Source: Bacteroidota bacterium
GTDB taxonomy: Bacteria > Bacteroidota > Bacteroidia > Flavobacteriales_F > PHOS-HE28
Assembly: GCA_018267055.1 (NCBI GenBank)
Contig: JAFDZF010000185.1
Location: 1 to 35,417, forward strand
Reading direction: 5' to 3'
Length of the DNA: 35,417 nucleotides
The notes beneath the pieces were generated by a model. The model had not been told where the DNA came from. It made no database searches and saw only the letters and a list, made by a program, of their open reading frames with translations. The first letter of the stretch is position 1; the number at the start of each line of letters is the position of its first letter. A program made the translations under genes and the position numbers. Positions 7,392-14,723 of the stretch are shown one piece after another.

Positions 7392-8522
7392 TCAGGCCAC
7401 CGCCTCTTTCATCCGCAGCCACCCGCCCATCCGGTAGCTCAGGTCCAGGAAGAGCACCTTGGGGTTGGCGTTGCGTTCCAGGTGGCCGTGGGCCGTCTCC
7501 AGCTCGCGGCGGATGCCCTCCGTGTTGCGCTCGTTCAGCAGGGCGCTGAACTTCTTCACGAAGTCCATCTCCTCGCCGAAGGCCCGCACGAGCTGCGGCA
7601 CCTGCTGGCCGTGCAGCAGGCACTGGCGGATGAGGTAGAGCGCGTAAAGCATCAGGCCCTTCTGCCGCTCGCGGCCCATCTTGGCGAAGTACTCGCCGAA
7701 CTCCACCGTGTCGGGCACCTTGTTCGCGTAGCAGGCGCGCAGCCAGTCGCGGAAGAAGACGAAGAGCTCCTCCTCGCTCTTATCGGCCATGGCGGCGGCC
7801 TCCAGCAGGTCGCCCTCGCTGCGGGCGGCGATGGCGCGGGCCTCCTCGGCGCCCAGGTCGGGATAGCGCAGCTGCAGGGCCTCCACCACCTCGCCGGGGT
7901 TGAGCGCGGGCACCTTCACCAGCTGGGTGCGGCTCAGGATGGTGGGCAGGATCTGGTCGTTCGCATGGCCCACCAGCAGGAAGGCCGTCATGGGCTCGGG
8001 CTCCTCCAGCACCTTCAGCAGCTTGTTGGCCGCGGCGGTGTCCATCAGCTCGGGCAGCCAGATCAGCATCACCTTCCAGCCGCCCTGGTAGGCCTTGAGG
8101 CTCAGCTTGCGGGTGATCTCCGCCGCGATGTCCACCCCCATGCGGAGCTGCTTGTTCTCGCCCTCCAGCTTCTCCCGCCAGCGCTCGGCGTCGAGGTAGG
8201 GCTCCTTCCCCACCAGCTCACGCCAGTCGGCCAGGAAAGGCTCACAGGTCTTCGACTTCTCGCTGAGGAAGATCGGGAAGACGAGGTGAAGGTCGGGGTG
8301 CGCCAGCTTGTCCAGCATCGCGCACGACGGGCAGGCGCCGCAGCTGTCCGCCGCGCCCGGCTGTTGGCACAGCAGGTAGCGCGCATAGGCCAGCGCCAGG
8401 GGGAGCGTGCCGCTGCCCCGCGGACCCAGGAAGAACTGCGCATGCGGCACCCGGCCTTCGCGGATGTTGCCGATGAGCTTGGCCTTCAGCGCCGCGTGGC
8501 CGATGATCCGGCTGAACAACAT
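7392..8522 (-). CDS. holB: DNA polymerase III delta' subunit
   Basis: A 376-residue AAA+ clamp-loader subunit. The N-terminal [11 protein letters not shown] and [16 protein letters not shown] segments match the family. The P-loop (33-40) lacks the catalytic Lys, as expected for delta', which does not hydrolyse ATP. Four cysteines (C52, C61, C64, C67) form the usual zinc site. The later L-K-V-L-E-E-P-E segment and S-R-T-Q motif match the sensor region. It works with tau/gamma and delta to load the sliding clamp at replication forks. It is divergent from pgk (78 nt) and lies 99 nt upstream of ricT on the same strand. Confidence 0.93.
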   Translation of the reverse strand: MLFSRIIGHAALKAKLIGNIREGRVPHAQFFLGPRGSGTLPLALAYARYLLCQQPGAADSCGACPSCAMLDKLAHPDLHLVFPIFLSEKSKTCEPFLADWRELVGKEPYLDAERWREKLEGENKQLRMGVDIAAEITRKLSLKAYQGGWKVMLIWLPELMDTAAANKLLKVLEEPEPMTAFLLVGHANDQILPTILSRTQLVKVPALNPGEVVEALQLRYPDLGAEEARAIAARSEGDLLEAAAMADKSEEELFVFFRDWLRACYANKVPDTVEFGEYFAKMGRERQKGLMLYALYLIRQCLLHGQQVPQLVRAFGEEMDFVKKFSALLNERNTEGIRRELETAHGHLERNANPKVLFLDLSYRMGGWLRMKEAVA

Positions 8523-8526
8523 GGTG

Positions 8527-8534
8527 CAAGTGTA
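8527..8534 (-). promoter_or_regulatory. Candidate -7 box for holB
   Basis: TACACTTG on the minus strand, one mismatch to TAnnTTTG, only 4 nt before the holB ATG. It faces the pgk box in a 78-nt divergent region. Confidence 0.4.
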
Positions 8535-8588
8535 CGTCCCTGCGCGCTGGCCGCCACCGGCCGCTCAAGGCTTCAGGAACGCGGCGTC

Positions 8589-8596
8589 TATTTTCG
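8589..8596 (+). promoter_or_regulatory. Candidate -7 box for pgk
   Basis: TATTTTCG, one mismatch to TAnnTTTG, followed by CCCC and then the pgk ATG at 8601. The same octamer lies 7 nt before the exporter adaptor gene at 30311. Confidence 0.45.
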
Positions 8597-8600
8597 CCCC

Positions 8601-9791
8601 ATGCTGAACATGGACACCTTCGATTTCAAGGGGAAGAAGGCGCTGGTGCGCGTGGACCTGAACGTGCCGCTGGACGCACAAGGGAACGTGACCGACGACA
8701 ACCGCACCCGGGCCATCGTGCCCACGGTGAAGAAGATCCTCGGCGACGGCGGCAGCGCCATCCTGATGAGCCACCTCGGCCGCCCCAAGGGGAAGGTGGT
8801 CCCCGCCATGAGCCTGAAGCCCGTGGCCGCCCACCTCGAGGGCCTGCTCGGCGTGCCCGTGCTCTTCGCCACCGACTGCGTGGGGCCCGACGCGCAGCAG
8901 AAGGCCGCCGCGCTGAAGCCCGGCCAGGTGCTGGTGCTGGAGAACCTGCGCTTCCACCCCGAGGAAGAGGCCGGCGACGAGGCGTTCAGCAAGGCCCTGG
9001 CCGCCCTGGGCGACGTGTACGTGAACGACGCCTTCGGCACCGCGCACCGCGCGCATGCCAGCACCACCATCGTGGCCCGGTCCTTCCCTACGGCCAAGCT
9101 GTTCGGCTACCTCATCGAGAACGAGCTGAAGAGCGTGGGCAAGGTGCTCGGCGACCCGCAACGGCCGCTCTGCGCCATCGTGGGCGGCGCCAAGGTGAGC
9201 AGCAAGATCGAGGTGCTGGAGAACCTGCTGGGCAAGTGCGACGAGGTGATCATCGGCGGCGGCATGGCCTTCACCTTCATCAAGGCGCAGGGCGGCAAGG
9301 TGGGCGCCTCCCTGGTGGAGGACGACCACATCGGGACGGCACAGGCCATCCTGCAGGCCGCCATGGACAAGGGCGTGCAGCTGCACCTCCCCACCGACGC
9401 GGTGGTGGCCGATGCCTTCGCCGCGAACGCGAGCACCGACCTCTGCCCCGCCAACGCCATCCCCGACGGCTGGATGGGCCTCGACATCGGTCCCGCCACC
9501 ATCAAGACCTTCGGCGACGCCATCAAGCGCAGCCGCACCATCCTCTGGAACGGGCCCATGGGCGTATTCGAGATGCCCGCGTTCCAGAAGGGCACCATCG
9601 CCATCGCCAATGCGGTGGCCGACGCCACGGCCTACGGCGCCTTCTCGCTGGTGGGCGGGGGCGATAGCGTGGCCGCGGTGAACCAGTTCAAGCTGGCCGA
9701 CAAGATCAGCTACGTGAGCACCGGCGGCGGTGCCATGCTGGAATACCTCGAGGGCAAGGTGCTACCGGGCATCGCGGCGGTGCAGGAGTGA
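8601..9791 (+). CDS. pgk: Phosphoglycerate kinase
   Basis: A 396-residue glycolytic enzyme that transfers phosphate from 1,3-bisphosphoglycerate to ADP. The N-terminal signature [13 protein letters not shown] (about 13-25), substrate-binding S-H-L-G-R-P-K-G, the [10 protein letters not shown] segment, the hinge, W-N-G-P-M-G-V-F-E and the C-terminal G-G-G-D-S segment are all present. The length is standard. The open frame extends far upstream, but only the part from 8601 is conserved. An ATG at 8610 (M-D-T-F-D-F) is an equally possible start three codons later. The gene is divergent from holB. Confidence 0.97.
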   Translation: MLNMDTFDFKGKKALVRVDLNVPLDAQGNVTDDNRTRAIVPTVKKILGDGGSAILMSHLGRPKGKVVPAMSLKPVAAHLEGLLGVPVLFATDCVGPDAQQKAAALKPGQVLVLENLRFHPEEEAGDEAFSKALAALGDVYVNDAFGTAHRAHASTTIVARSFPTAKLFGYLIENELKSVGKVLGDPQRPLCAIVGGAKVSSKIEVLENLLGKCDEVIIGGGMAFTFIKAQGGKVGASLVEDDHIGTAQAILQAAMDKGVQLHLPTDAVVADAFAANASTDLCPANAIPDGWMGLDIGPATIKTFGDAIKRSRTILWNGPMGVFEMPAFQKGTIAIANAVADATAYGAFSLVGGGDSVAAVNQFKLADKISYVSTGGGAMLEYLEGKVLPGIAAVQE

Positions 9792-9804
9792 GCCTTCTGG
9801 TCCG

Positions 9805-9954
9805 ATGCTGGAGCTGAACAGCGTCCGGTGGTCCGAACCCGACCATGCCTACGGGCCGGCCGAGGATATCCCGGCACTTCTGCGCGAGCTGAGCGTTCGA
9901 TCGGTCTCAAAAGGTGAGGAAGAGCATCTTCTTGGGCGGTTATCGGGCCAATAA
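9805..9954 (+). pseudogene. Possible 5' remnant of a HEAT-repeat-type protein gene
   Basis: A 49-codon frame from an ATG 13 nt after the pgk stop. The peptide has W-S-E-P-D-H-A-Y-G-P-A-E-D-I-P-A-L-L-R-E-L, then a charged stretch ending L-L-G-R-L-S-G-Q. From memory, W-x-x-x-x-H-A-Y-G-x-A-x-D-V-P-x-L-L-R-x-L is the N-terminal pattern of a family of uncharacterised HEAT-repeat proteins, which continue for a few hundred residues after a G-x-x-W-H-Q-G-T-V-Y motif. Here the frame stops just before that motif, and I found no continuation in the other frames nearby. It is either a decayed remnant or a real small protein; the family link is recall, not a search. Confidence 0.4.
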
Positions 9955-9996
9955 GGTCGTCCGGGAGGGCGTTCCTTGGGCATTCCACCATTCACC

Positions 9997-10866
9997 ATGG
10001 CCTCCACCCTCCGCTACCGCATCTGGATCATCGCGCGCTGGCTCATCGGCCTGTTCGCCGCGCTCTTCGTCTTCCGCCTGATCTACGGCTTCGCGCAGCC
10101 GGCGGTCCGGTACGACAGCTACACCGACGATTTCTTCACCAACGTCGCCCTGCGGAAGAACTACGCGAGCGAGAAGGGGTCCCTGAAGCAGGAGCCGATC
10201 CCCACGGGCGCGACCGGCTTCAACGCTTCGCAGAAGTACGAGAAGACCGCCACCACGCGCGCCCGCTCCACGGCCTTCGAGAAGGACCAGGCCACCCTGC
10301 TCGCACGGATCAAGGCATACGCCGGCGTGGTCCAGTACGAGCAGCGCAACGGCAATCCCGGCGAGCGGCAGCTGCACCTGTCCATCGGCGTGGACCCCGC
10401 GAAGTTCGACAGCTTCTACACCGCCGTGCAGTCCATCGGCCGCGTGCGCTTCACCGAGGTGACCAAGGTGGACAAGACCAATGAATACCGCCAGCTGAAC
10501 GCCAAACGCACCTCCCTGGAGAAGACGCTGGCTTCGCTGAACGAGCTGAAGGCCTCGGAAGGCCGGATCACCGACCACGTGGAGCTGCTGGAGAAGATCC
10601 GCGGCATCGAATCGGAGCTGCAGGACCTGGGCGTGGAGCTGGGCAACTTCGACACGGAGAACGAGTTCTGCTCCGTGCGCTTCTCGCTCTACGAAGGCGC
10701 CACCGAGAAGAAGATCGGCATGATGCAGCGCCTGAAGGTGGCGCTGGAATGGACGCTGCAGTTCTACGCCATCGCCATCGTGTGCATCGCCGGCATCCTG
10801 CTCACCGCGCTGCTGCTGGCCGTGCTGGTGGACAAGGTGCGGGGCATGGCGGAACGGCGGGCCTAG
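9997..10866 (+). CDS. DUF4349 domain-containing membrane protein
   Basis: A 289-residue protein matching the DUF4349 layout: an N-terminal hydrophobic segment (about 8-28), a periplasmic region with the R-S-T-A-F-E-K-D-Q-A-T-L-L-A-R-I-K segment, a long helical or coiled-coil part (about 160-220, including T-S-L-E-K-T-L-A-S-L-N-E-L and E-L-L-E-K-I-R-G-I-E-S-E-L), a short beta segment, and a C-terminal membrane helix (about 255-280). The function is unknown; such proteins are often lipoproteins or membrane proteins with putative envelope roles. The ATG at 9997 is preferred over an in-frame TTG at 9976. It is followed 35 nt later by a dehydrogenase on the same strand. Confidence 0.85.
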   Translation: MASTLRYRIWIIARWLIGLFAALFVFRLIYGFAQPAVRYDSYTDDFFTNVALRKNYASEKGSLKQEPIPTGATGFNASQKYEKTATTRARSTAFEKDQATLLARIKAYAGVVQYEQRNGNPGERQLHLSIGVDPAKFDSFYTAVQSIGRVRFTEVTKVDKTNEYRQLNAKRTSLEKTLASLNELKASEGRITDHVELLEKIRGIESELQDLGVELGNFDTENEFCSVRFSLYEGATEKKIGMMQRLKVALEWTLQFYAIAIVCIAGILLTALLLAVLVDKVRGMAERRA

Positions 10867-10901
10867 GCCGCGTATCCCCCTGTCGCCGAACTTCGTGGGC
10901 G

Positions 10902-11720
10902 ATGGCACAAGCGCCTCCCCCGCATCGGGTCGCGGTGATCACCGGTGCCGCGAACGGGCTGGGGCGTGCCCTCGCGCTCACCCTGGCCGGGCGCGGCCAT
11001 ACGCTGGCGTTGGTGGATACCGATGCGGCCGGGCTGGAGCGGCTGCGCGAAGCGCTCGGCAGCACCGCGGCGCGCTGCACGGTCCACCCGGCGGACATCG
11101 CCGATGAGCAGGCCGTGGCCGCCGCACATGCCGCCATCGTCGCGCAGCACCGGCAGGTGGACCTGCTGATCAACAACGCGGCCATCTCCATAAGCCGGCC
11201 GTTCCTGATGGCCGACGCGGCCGACATGGAGCGTGTGCTCGCCGTGAACCTGGGCGGGACGGTGCGCATGTGCCGCCATTTCCTCCCGGACCTCCGCCGG
11301 AGCACCGATGCCCGGCTGGTGAACATCATCAGCGCTTTCGCCCTGCTCGGGTTCCCCGGCAAGACCGCCTATGCGTCGTCCAAGGCCGCGGTGATGGGCT
11401 TCACACAGGCCTTGCGCACGGAACTGGGCGGCCCTTCGCTGCGGGTGTCGCTCGTCATCCCACCGCCCATGGCGACCGGCTTCCTGGATTCCGGGGCCCA
11501 CCTTTCGGAGGCCAAGCGGGCGGCCGAGCAGGCGTTCGTCCGCGAACACGCGATGGGCGTGGACGACGTGGCCGCGCGCATCGTGCGCCGGGTGTTGAAG
11601 GGCGATCCGCGCATCGTCATCGGTCCGGCCATGTTCTGGGCCGACCTGGCCGTGCGGCTGTTCCCCAGCACCACGCACCGGGTCCTGGGCCGGTGGAAGC
11701 ACCGCTTCCGTTTCATCTGA
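10902..11720 (+). CDS. Short-chain dehydrogenase/reductase (SDR family)
   Basis: A 272-residue classical SDR. The Rossmann nucleotide loop T-G-A-A-N-G-L-G is at 14-21, N-N-A-A at 91-94, Asn116 in the V-N-L-G-G segment, and the catalytic Ser144, Tyr157 and Lys161 (Y-A-S-S-K) are in place. An acidic residue after beta-2 (V-D-T-D) suggests NAD rather than NADP preference. The basic C-terminus (K-H-R-F-R-F) and V-R-L-F-P-S segment resemble SDRs linked to membrane lipids, but the substrate cannot be named. The ATG at 10902 is chosen because the conserved part begins 8 residues later. It ends 15 nt before the stop of the opposing TonB-domain gene. Confidence 0.88.
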   Translation: MAQAPPPHRVAVITGAANGLGRALALTLAGRGHTLALVDTDAAGLERLREALGSTAARCTVHPADIADEQAVAAAHAAIVAQHRQVDLLINNAAISISRPFLMADAADMERVLAVNLGGTVRMCRHFLPDLRRSTDARLVNIISAFALLGFPGKTAYASSKAAVMGFTQALRTELGGPSLRVSLVIPPPMATGFLDSGAHLSEAKRAAEQAFVREHAMGVDDVAARIVRRVLKGDPRIVIGPAMFWADLAVRLFPSTTHRVLGRWKHRFRFI

Positions 11721-11735
11721 CGCGGAACGGGCCTC

Positions 11736-12647
11736 CTATTGCAGCTTGAACCTGAACGGCTGCGTGAAGCGGCATTTCACCGCCCGGCCGTCCTTCCGGC
11801 CGGGGGTCCAACGGGGAAAGAGCGCCATCACCCGCAGGCATTCGGCCTCGATGGAGCGACAGACCCCGCTCAGCACCTCCACATCGATGACCCGGCCCTC
11901 CGGATCCACGGTGAAGGCGATCAAGGCCTGGCCGGTCACATCGAGCCGGACCGCATCGGCGGGATAGCGTGCGGAGCCCGCCAGGAAGCCCAGCACCGCC
12001 CGTCCGGAGCATGCGTCGAGCTCGCCCAGGGAACCGCCTGGCGGGCAATCGCCGAAGGCCGGCATGTCCCACGCACCGTACCGCTTGGGAGCCATGACGA
12101 GGCGGCCCTGCTCGTAATAGCCGGTATCGGCGCCCAAGGAGTCGTACAGGACGAACGGCCCATGCAGCACGTCGTGCACGTAGGTCCGGACCATGGACCG
12201 CTCACCGCTCGGGCCCTTCGTCTCCCACGTCCCTTCCTTCAGGCCCAGGTGGTAGTTCCCTCCTTCCCAACCTGTGCTGGTCGGTGCGAAGAGGCGCCAC
12301 GTGCCTTCACGCTTGTTGTGCACATATCCGCCCTCGGACTTGAGCGCGCCGCTGTCGTACCACTCCATGCTGGGGCCCGTGCGGTCCAGCGTGGCCTTGT
12401 CGCTATAGGTGGCCCTCAGGGTCAGCTGCCCCGTCTCCGGATAGAAAACGCGCAGCAGATAGGTGCCCTGGTCGGTGGCCGATACCACGTAATGGTACCA
12501 GGTCCGCAGCACGCGCTCCGGTCCTTCCTTGGCATAGGAGAACTTCTCCCGGTACTTCTTGCTCGACCGGGCATGGTCGCCCTTGTCCTGCGCCAGGAGG
12601 GGCGACAGCGCCGGGAACAGGAACAGCAGCAGGAGGATCCGCCGCAT
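11736..12647 (-). CDS. TonB C-terminal domain protein with MORN/YwqK-like repeats
   Basis: A 303-residue exported protein. An N-terminal signal peptide (M-R-R-I-L-L-L-L-F-L-F then A-Q) is cleaved rather than serving as a stable anchor. The middle (about 70-185) has repeated aromatic-glycine units such as E-W-Y-D-S-G-A-L-K-S-E-G-G-Y, K-R-E-G-T-W-R and K-E-G-T-W-E, the pattern of MORN/YwqK repeats. The end (about 225-303) is a TonB C-terminal domain, with Q-A-L-I-A-F-T-V-D-P-E-G-R-V-I-D-V-E-V and the final P-F-R-F-K-L. Classical TonB spans the inner membrane; this form appears soluble or envelope-associated. The ATG follows the cvpA stop by one base (TAGCATG), so the two are coupled. Confidence 0.82.
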   Translation of the reverse strand: MRRILLLLFLFPALSPLLAQDKGDHARSSKKYREKFSYAKEGPERVLRTWYHYVVSATDQGTYLLRVFYPETGQLTLRATYSDKATLDRTGPSMEWYDSGALKSEGGYVHNKREGTWRLFAPTSTGWEGGNYHLGLKEGTWETKGPSGERSMVRTYVHDVLHGPFVLYDSLGADTGYYEQGRLVMAPKRYGAWDMPAFGDCPPGGSLGELDACSGRAVLGFLAGSARYPADAVRLDVTGQALIAFTVDPEGRVIDVEVLSGVCRSIEAECLRVMALFPRWTPGRKDGRAVKCRFTQPFRFKLQ

Positions 12648-12648
12648 G

Positions 12649-13179
12649 CTACCGGTCCATCAGTTGCCCGCCCTCCTTCTTCACGTCATCGATCACCCGG
12701 CGGACCCATTTGGTCTTGCCGAGCGCGGGGACGATCATCGGTGCGAAGCCGCGGACCGGCCCGTAGAGCGCGGAGCCATTGCTGGCCTTCTTCATCCGCT
12801 CGTTCACCCCGGCGACCGGCGCGGCGTCCAGCACGTTCAGCAGCACGCTGAGCACGAAGGCGGACCGCACCGCGCCGAAGACCACGCCCATCGCCTTGTT
12901 GGGCAGGCTGAGCTGGGCCAGGTCGAGCGCCGCGGTGATGGCGCGCGCCAGGAGGTGCACACCGACGAGCACGAGCAGGAAGGTGAGGCCGAAGGCCAGC
13001 GCCTGCTGGTCCGCCTCCAGGCCGACCCACGCACCCACCCGGTCGCTGAGGTGCACGGCCGCCCAGATGCCCAGGAGCCAGCCCACCAGGGCGCAGACCT
13101 CCACCACGAAGCCGCGGAAGAAGCCCCGCACGGCCGCCACACCGATCCATGCCACCAACAGCCAATCCAGCCCGTTCAT
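12649..13179 (-). CDS. cvpA: CvpA family membrane protein
   Basis: A 176-residue inner-membrane protein with about four transmembrane helices (near 5-22, 25-45, 60-85 and 100-120). The opening L-D-W-L-L-V-A-W-I-G-V-A-A-V-R-G-F-F-R-G-F is the typical CvpA N-terminus, and the L-P-N-K-A-M-G-V-V-F-G segment is also conserved. E. coli CvpA is linked to colicin V production and envelope stress tolerance; the molecular function is unknown. It is divergent from the gene at 13218, with a mirrored pair of promoter boxes between them, and is the first gene of a two-gene unit with the TonB-domain protein. Confidence 0.9.
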   Translation of the reverse strand: MNGLDWLLVAWIGVAAVRGFFRGFVVEVCALVGWLLGIWAAVHLSDRVGAWVGLEADQQALAFGLTFLLVLVGVHLLARAITAALDLAQLSLPNKAMGVVFGAVRSAFVLSVLLNVLDAAPVAGVNERMKKASNGSALYGPVRGFAPMIVPALGKTKWVRRVIDDVKKEGGQLMDR

Positions 13180-13186
13180 CGCGGCG

Positions 13187-13194
13187 GAAAGGTA
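13187..13194 (-). promoter_or_regulatory. Candidate -7 box for cvpA
   Basis: TACCTTTC on the minus strand, one mismatch to TAnnTTTG, 7 nt before the cvpA ATG. Confidence 0.4.
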
Positions 13195-13202
13195 GCCGTG
13201 CC

Positions 13203-13210
13203 GTTCTTTG
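13203..13210 (+). promoter_or_regulatory. Candidate -7 box for the gene at 13218
   Basis: GTTCTTTG, with the TTTG half conserved but the TA half degenerate, 7 nt before the ATG at 13218. The spacing is the same as for the antitoxin and cvpA. Confidence 0.35.
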
Positions 13211-13217
13211 TGCCCCG

Positions 13218-13550
13218 ATGATGGACCTGGCCTTCGACAAGCGGTGGCGCGACCTGCTCGCCGACCTCTCCAAGCGGTTCGACGCCCCGCTGGACCTCAA
13301 CGGCGTCATCTTCCTCATCGGCGTGCAGGAGCTGGGCCAGCACGCGCGCAACTTCAAGAAGGACGAGAAGGTGAACCTGATGCACGTCGCCATCTGCGTG
13401 CTCCTCACGCCCTACGGCTACTACAAGGAGCTGGGGCGCGACCCCGATGGCTGGCCGCACTTCGAGCGGGTGAAGGACCTGCCGTCCTTGAACGACAAGG
13501 AGCAGGAGCGGCTGATGAAGGAAGCGATCCTGGGCTACTTCGAACGCTGA
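13218..13550 (+). CDS. Conserved hypothetical protein (Bacteroidota)
   Basis: A 110-residue cytoplasmic protein without signal or membrane segments. It contains F-L-I-G-V-Q-E-L-G, D-E-K-V-N-L-M-H-V-A-I-C-V-L-L and P-Y-G-Y-Y-K-E-L-G-R-D-x-D-G-W-P-H-F, then a K-E-Q-E-R-L-M-K-E-A-I helix. I recall close relatives as an uncharacterised protein family in Bacteroidota, with the G-V-Q-E-L-G and P-Y-G-Y-Y motifs kept. No function is known to me. Two ATGs are adjacent (13218 and 13221), giving 110 or 109 residues. The long upstream frame overlaps the promoter region and is not used. Its stop lies 2 nt from the stop of the converging lipoprotein gene. Confidence 0.8.
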   Translation: MMDLAFDKRWRDLLADLSKRFDAPLDLNGVIFLIGVQELGQHARNFKKDEKVNLMHVAICVLLTPYGYYKELGRDPDGWPHFERVKDLPSLNDKEQERLMKEAILGYFER

Positions 13551-13554
13551 CCGC

Positions 13555-13941
13555 TCAGTGCTCCTGGGGGGCCAGGGTCACCGTTTCCTCGTTCGTCTCC
13601 TCCTCGTTGATGCGGATGATGCCTTCACCCACGAGGGTATCGTGCGACGCCAGGATGTCCAGCACCGCGAACCCGGCCTGGCCCTGCTTGTAGAACTCGG
13701 TGTAGTCGAACTCCACCTGGCCGCTGGCGTCGGTATAGCCTTCCTTGGTCAGCCGCGAGAAATCGCTCTGGAGCGGCGGCACCGGGTCGGCATAGAGCTT
13801 CACATAGGCCCCGGGGATGCGGTTGCCCGCCTTGTTCACCACGGTGATCAGCGCGCGTGTGTCCTTCTCCTTCTTGCAACCGCTGGCAACGGTCACCAGG
13901 GCGGCCAGGAGGAGGGAAGCGGAAAGCACCTTGCGGGTCAT
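13555..13941 (-). CDS. Small lipoprotein with a carboxypeptidase-regulatory-like fold
   Basis: A 128-residue lipoprotein. The signal peptide ends with V-A-S-G-C and the lipidated Cys is residue 22, followed by K-K-E-K-D. The mature part has the pattern of a single Ig-like/CarboxypepD_reg domain: T-V-V-N-K-A-G-N-R-I-P-G-A-Y-V-K-L-Y, then L-T-K-E-G-Y-T-D-A-S-G-Q-V-E-F-D-Y. It probably sits at the envelope surface or periplasm. The role is unknown. It converges with the gene at 13218 and is divergent from the cyclophilin at 14028. Confidence 0.8.
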   Translation of the reverse strand: MTRKVLSASLLLAALVTVASGCKKEKDTRALITVVNKAGNRIPGAYVKLYADPVPPLQSDFSRLTKEGYTDASGQVEFDYTEFYKQGQAGFAVLDILASHDTLVGEGIIRINEEETNEETVTLAPQEH

Positions 13942-13957
13942 GGGCGGACGGGTTGGT

Positions 13958-13965
13958 TACTTTTG
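13958..13965 (+). promoter_or_regulatory. Candidate -7 box for the cyclophilin-pheS operon
   Basis: TACTTTTG, an exact TAnnTTTG match and identical to the tRNA-Asn box. It would give a leader of roughly 55-60 nt before the ATG at 14028, unlike most boxes here that abut the start. Confidence 0.5.
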
Positions 13966-14027
13966 ACGGCCTAGGAACGGCGAACGCTGCTTCCAGGGAT
14001 AGCAGCCAAAAATAAGGCCTGGAAGTC

Positions 14028-14723
14028 ATGGGACCGCGATCGCACCGGTGGAAAGGCCTGCTCCTCCTGGCATTCCTGTCGGTCCCGGGGGTCTTGACGG
14101 CCCAGGAGGTCCGGACGCGGGTGGAGATCAACACCACCCTGGGCCGTATGGTGGTGGCCCTGTACAACGAGACCCCGAAGCACCGGGACAACTTCCTCCA
14201 GCTGGTCCGCACCCACTACTACGACAGCACCCTGTTCCACCGCGCGGTGCCCGGGTTCATGGTGCAGGGGGGCGACCCCGACAGCCGCCTGGCGGCGGAC
14301 CGTCACATGGTGATGGGCCGGGGCGGGCCGGGCCATACCGTGCCGCAGGAGGTGGACCGCCGGTTCATCCACAAGAAGGGCGCCCTGGCGGCGGCCCAGC
14401 CCACCGAAGGGGCCAACGACGAGCACCGCAGCCACGGCAGCCAGTTCTTCCTCGTGGAAGGGGAGCGCTGGTCGCCCGGTGACCTGCAGCTGCTGGTGCA
14501 GCGGAAGAACGAGAAGGAGCCCGGCATCGACCACGGCTACACCCCGGACCAGGTGAAGACCTATGCCACCGCCGGTGGCACCCCCCGCCTGGACGGCACC
14601 TACACCGTCTTCGGCGAAGTGGTGGAGGGCCTGGACGTCCTGGACCGCATCGCGGCCGTTCCCTGCGATGCGCAGGACCGCCCCCTTACCGACGTGCGCA
14701 TCTGGATGCGCGTACTGCCATGA
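14028..14723 (+). CDS. Secreted cyclophilin-type peptidyl-prolyl isomerase
   Basis: A 231-residue protein with a signal peptide (about 1-25, ending L-T-A before Q-E-V) and a cyclophilin domain. Catalytic-site motifs are F-H-R-A-V-P-G-F-M-V-Q-G-G-D-P and G-S-Q-F-F-L-V, then the late G-T-Y-T-V-F-G-E-V-V-E-G. An extended loop (about 150-190, with E-K-E-P-G-I-D-H-G-Y-T-P-D-Q-V) lies between them, as is common in Bacteroidota PpiA-like proteins. It catalyses proline cis-trans isomerisation during folding in the periplasm. Its stop overlaps the pheS ATG (ATGA, 14720-14723). The pairing with a tRNA synthetase appears to be co-expression rather than shared function. Confidence 0.92.
   Translation: MGPRSHRWKGLLLLAFLSVPGVLTAQEVRTRVEINTTLGRMVVALYNETPKHRDNFLQLVRTHYYDSTLFHRAVPGFMVQGGDPDSRLAADRHMVMGRGGPGHTVPQEVDRRFIHKKGALAAAQPTEGANDEHRSHGSQFFLVEGERWSPGDLQLLVQRKNEKEPGIDHGYTPDQVKTYATAGGTPRLDGTYTVFGEVVEGLDVLDRIAAVPCDAQDRPLTDVRIWMRVLP

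Noticed and set aside
7482-8600. Upstream extension of the pgk frame through holB
   Set aside because: The extension is antisense to holB, and the conserved phosphoglycerate kinase sequence begins only at 8601.
13931-13957. TTG at 13931 as -33 element for the cyclophilin promoter
   Set aside because: The spacer to the -7 box would be 24 nt, longer than the roughly 19 nt seen at the tRNA promoter.
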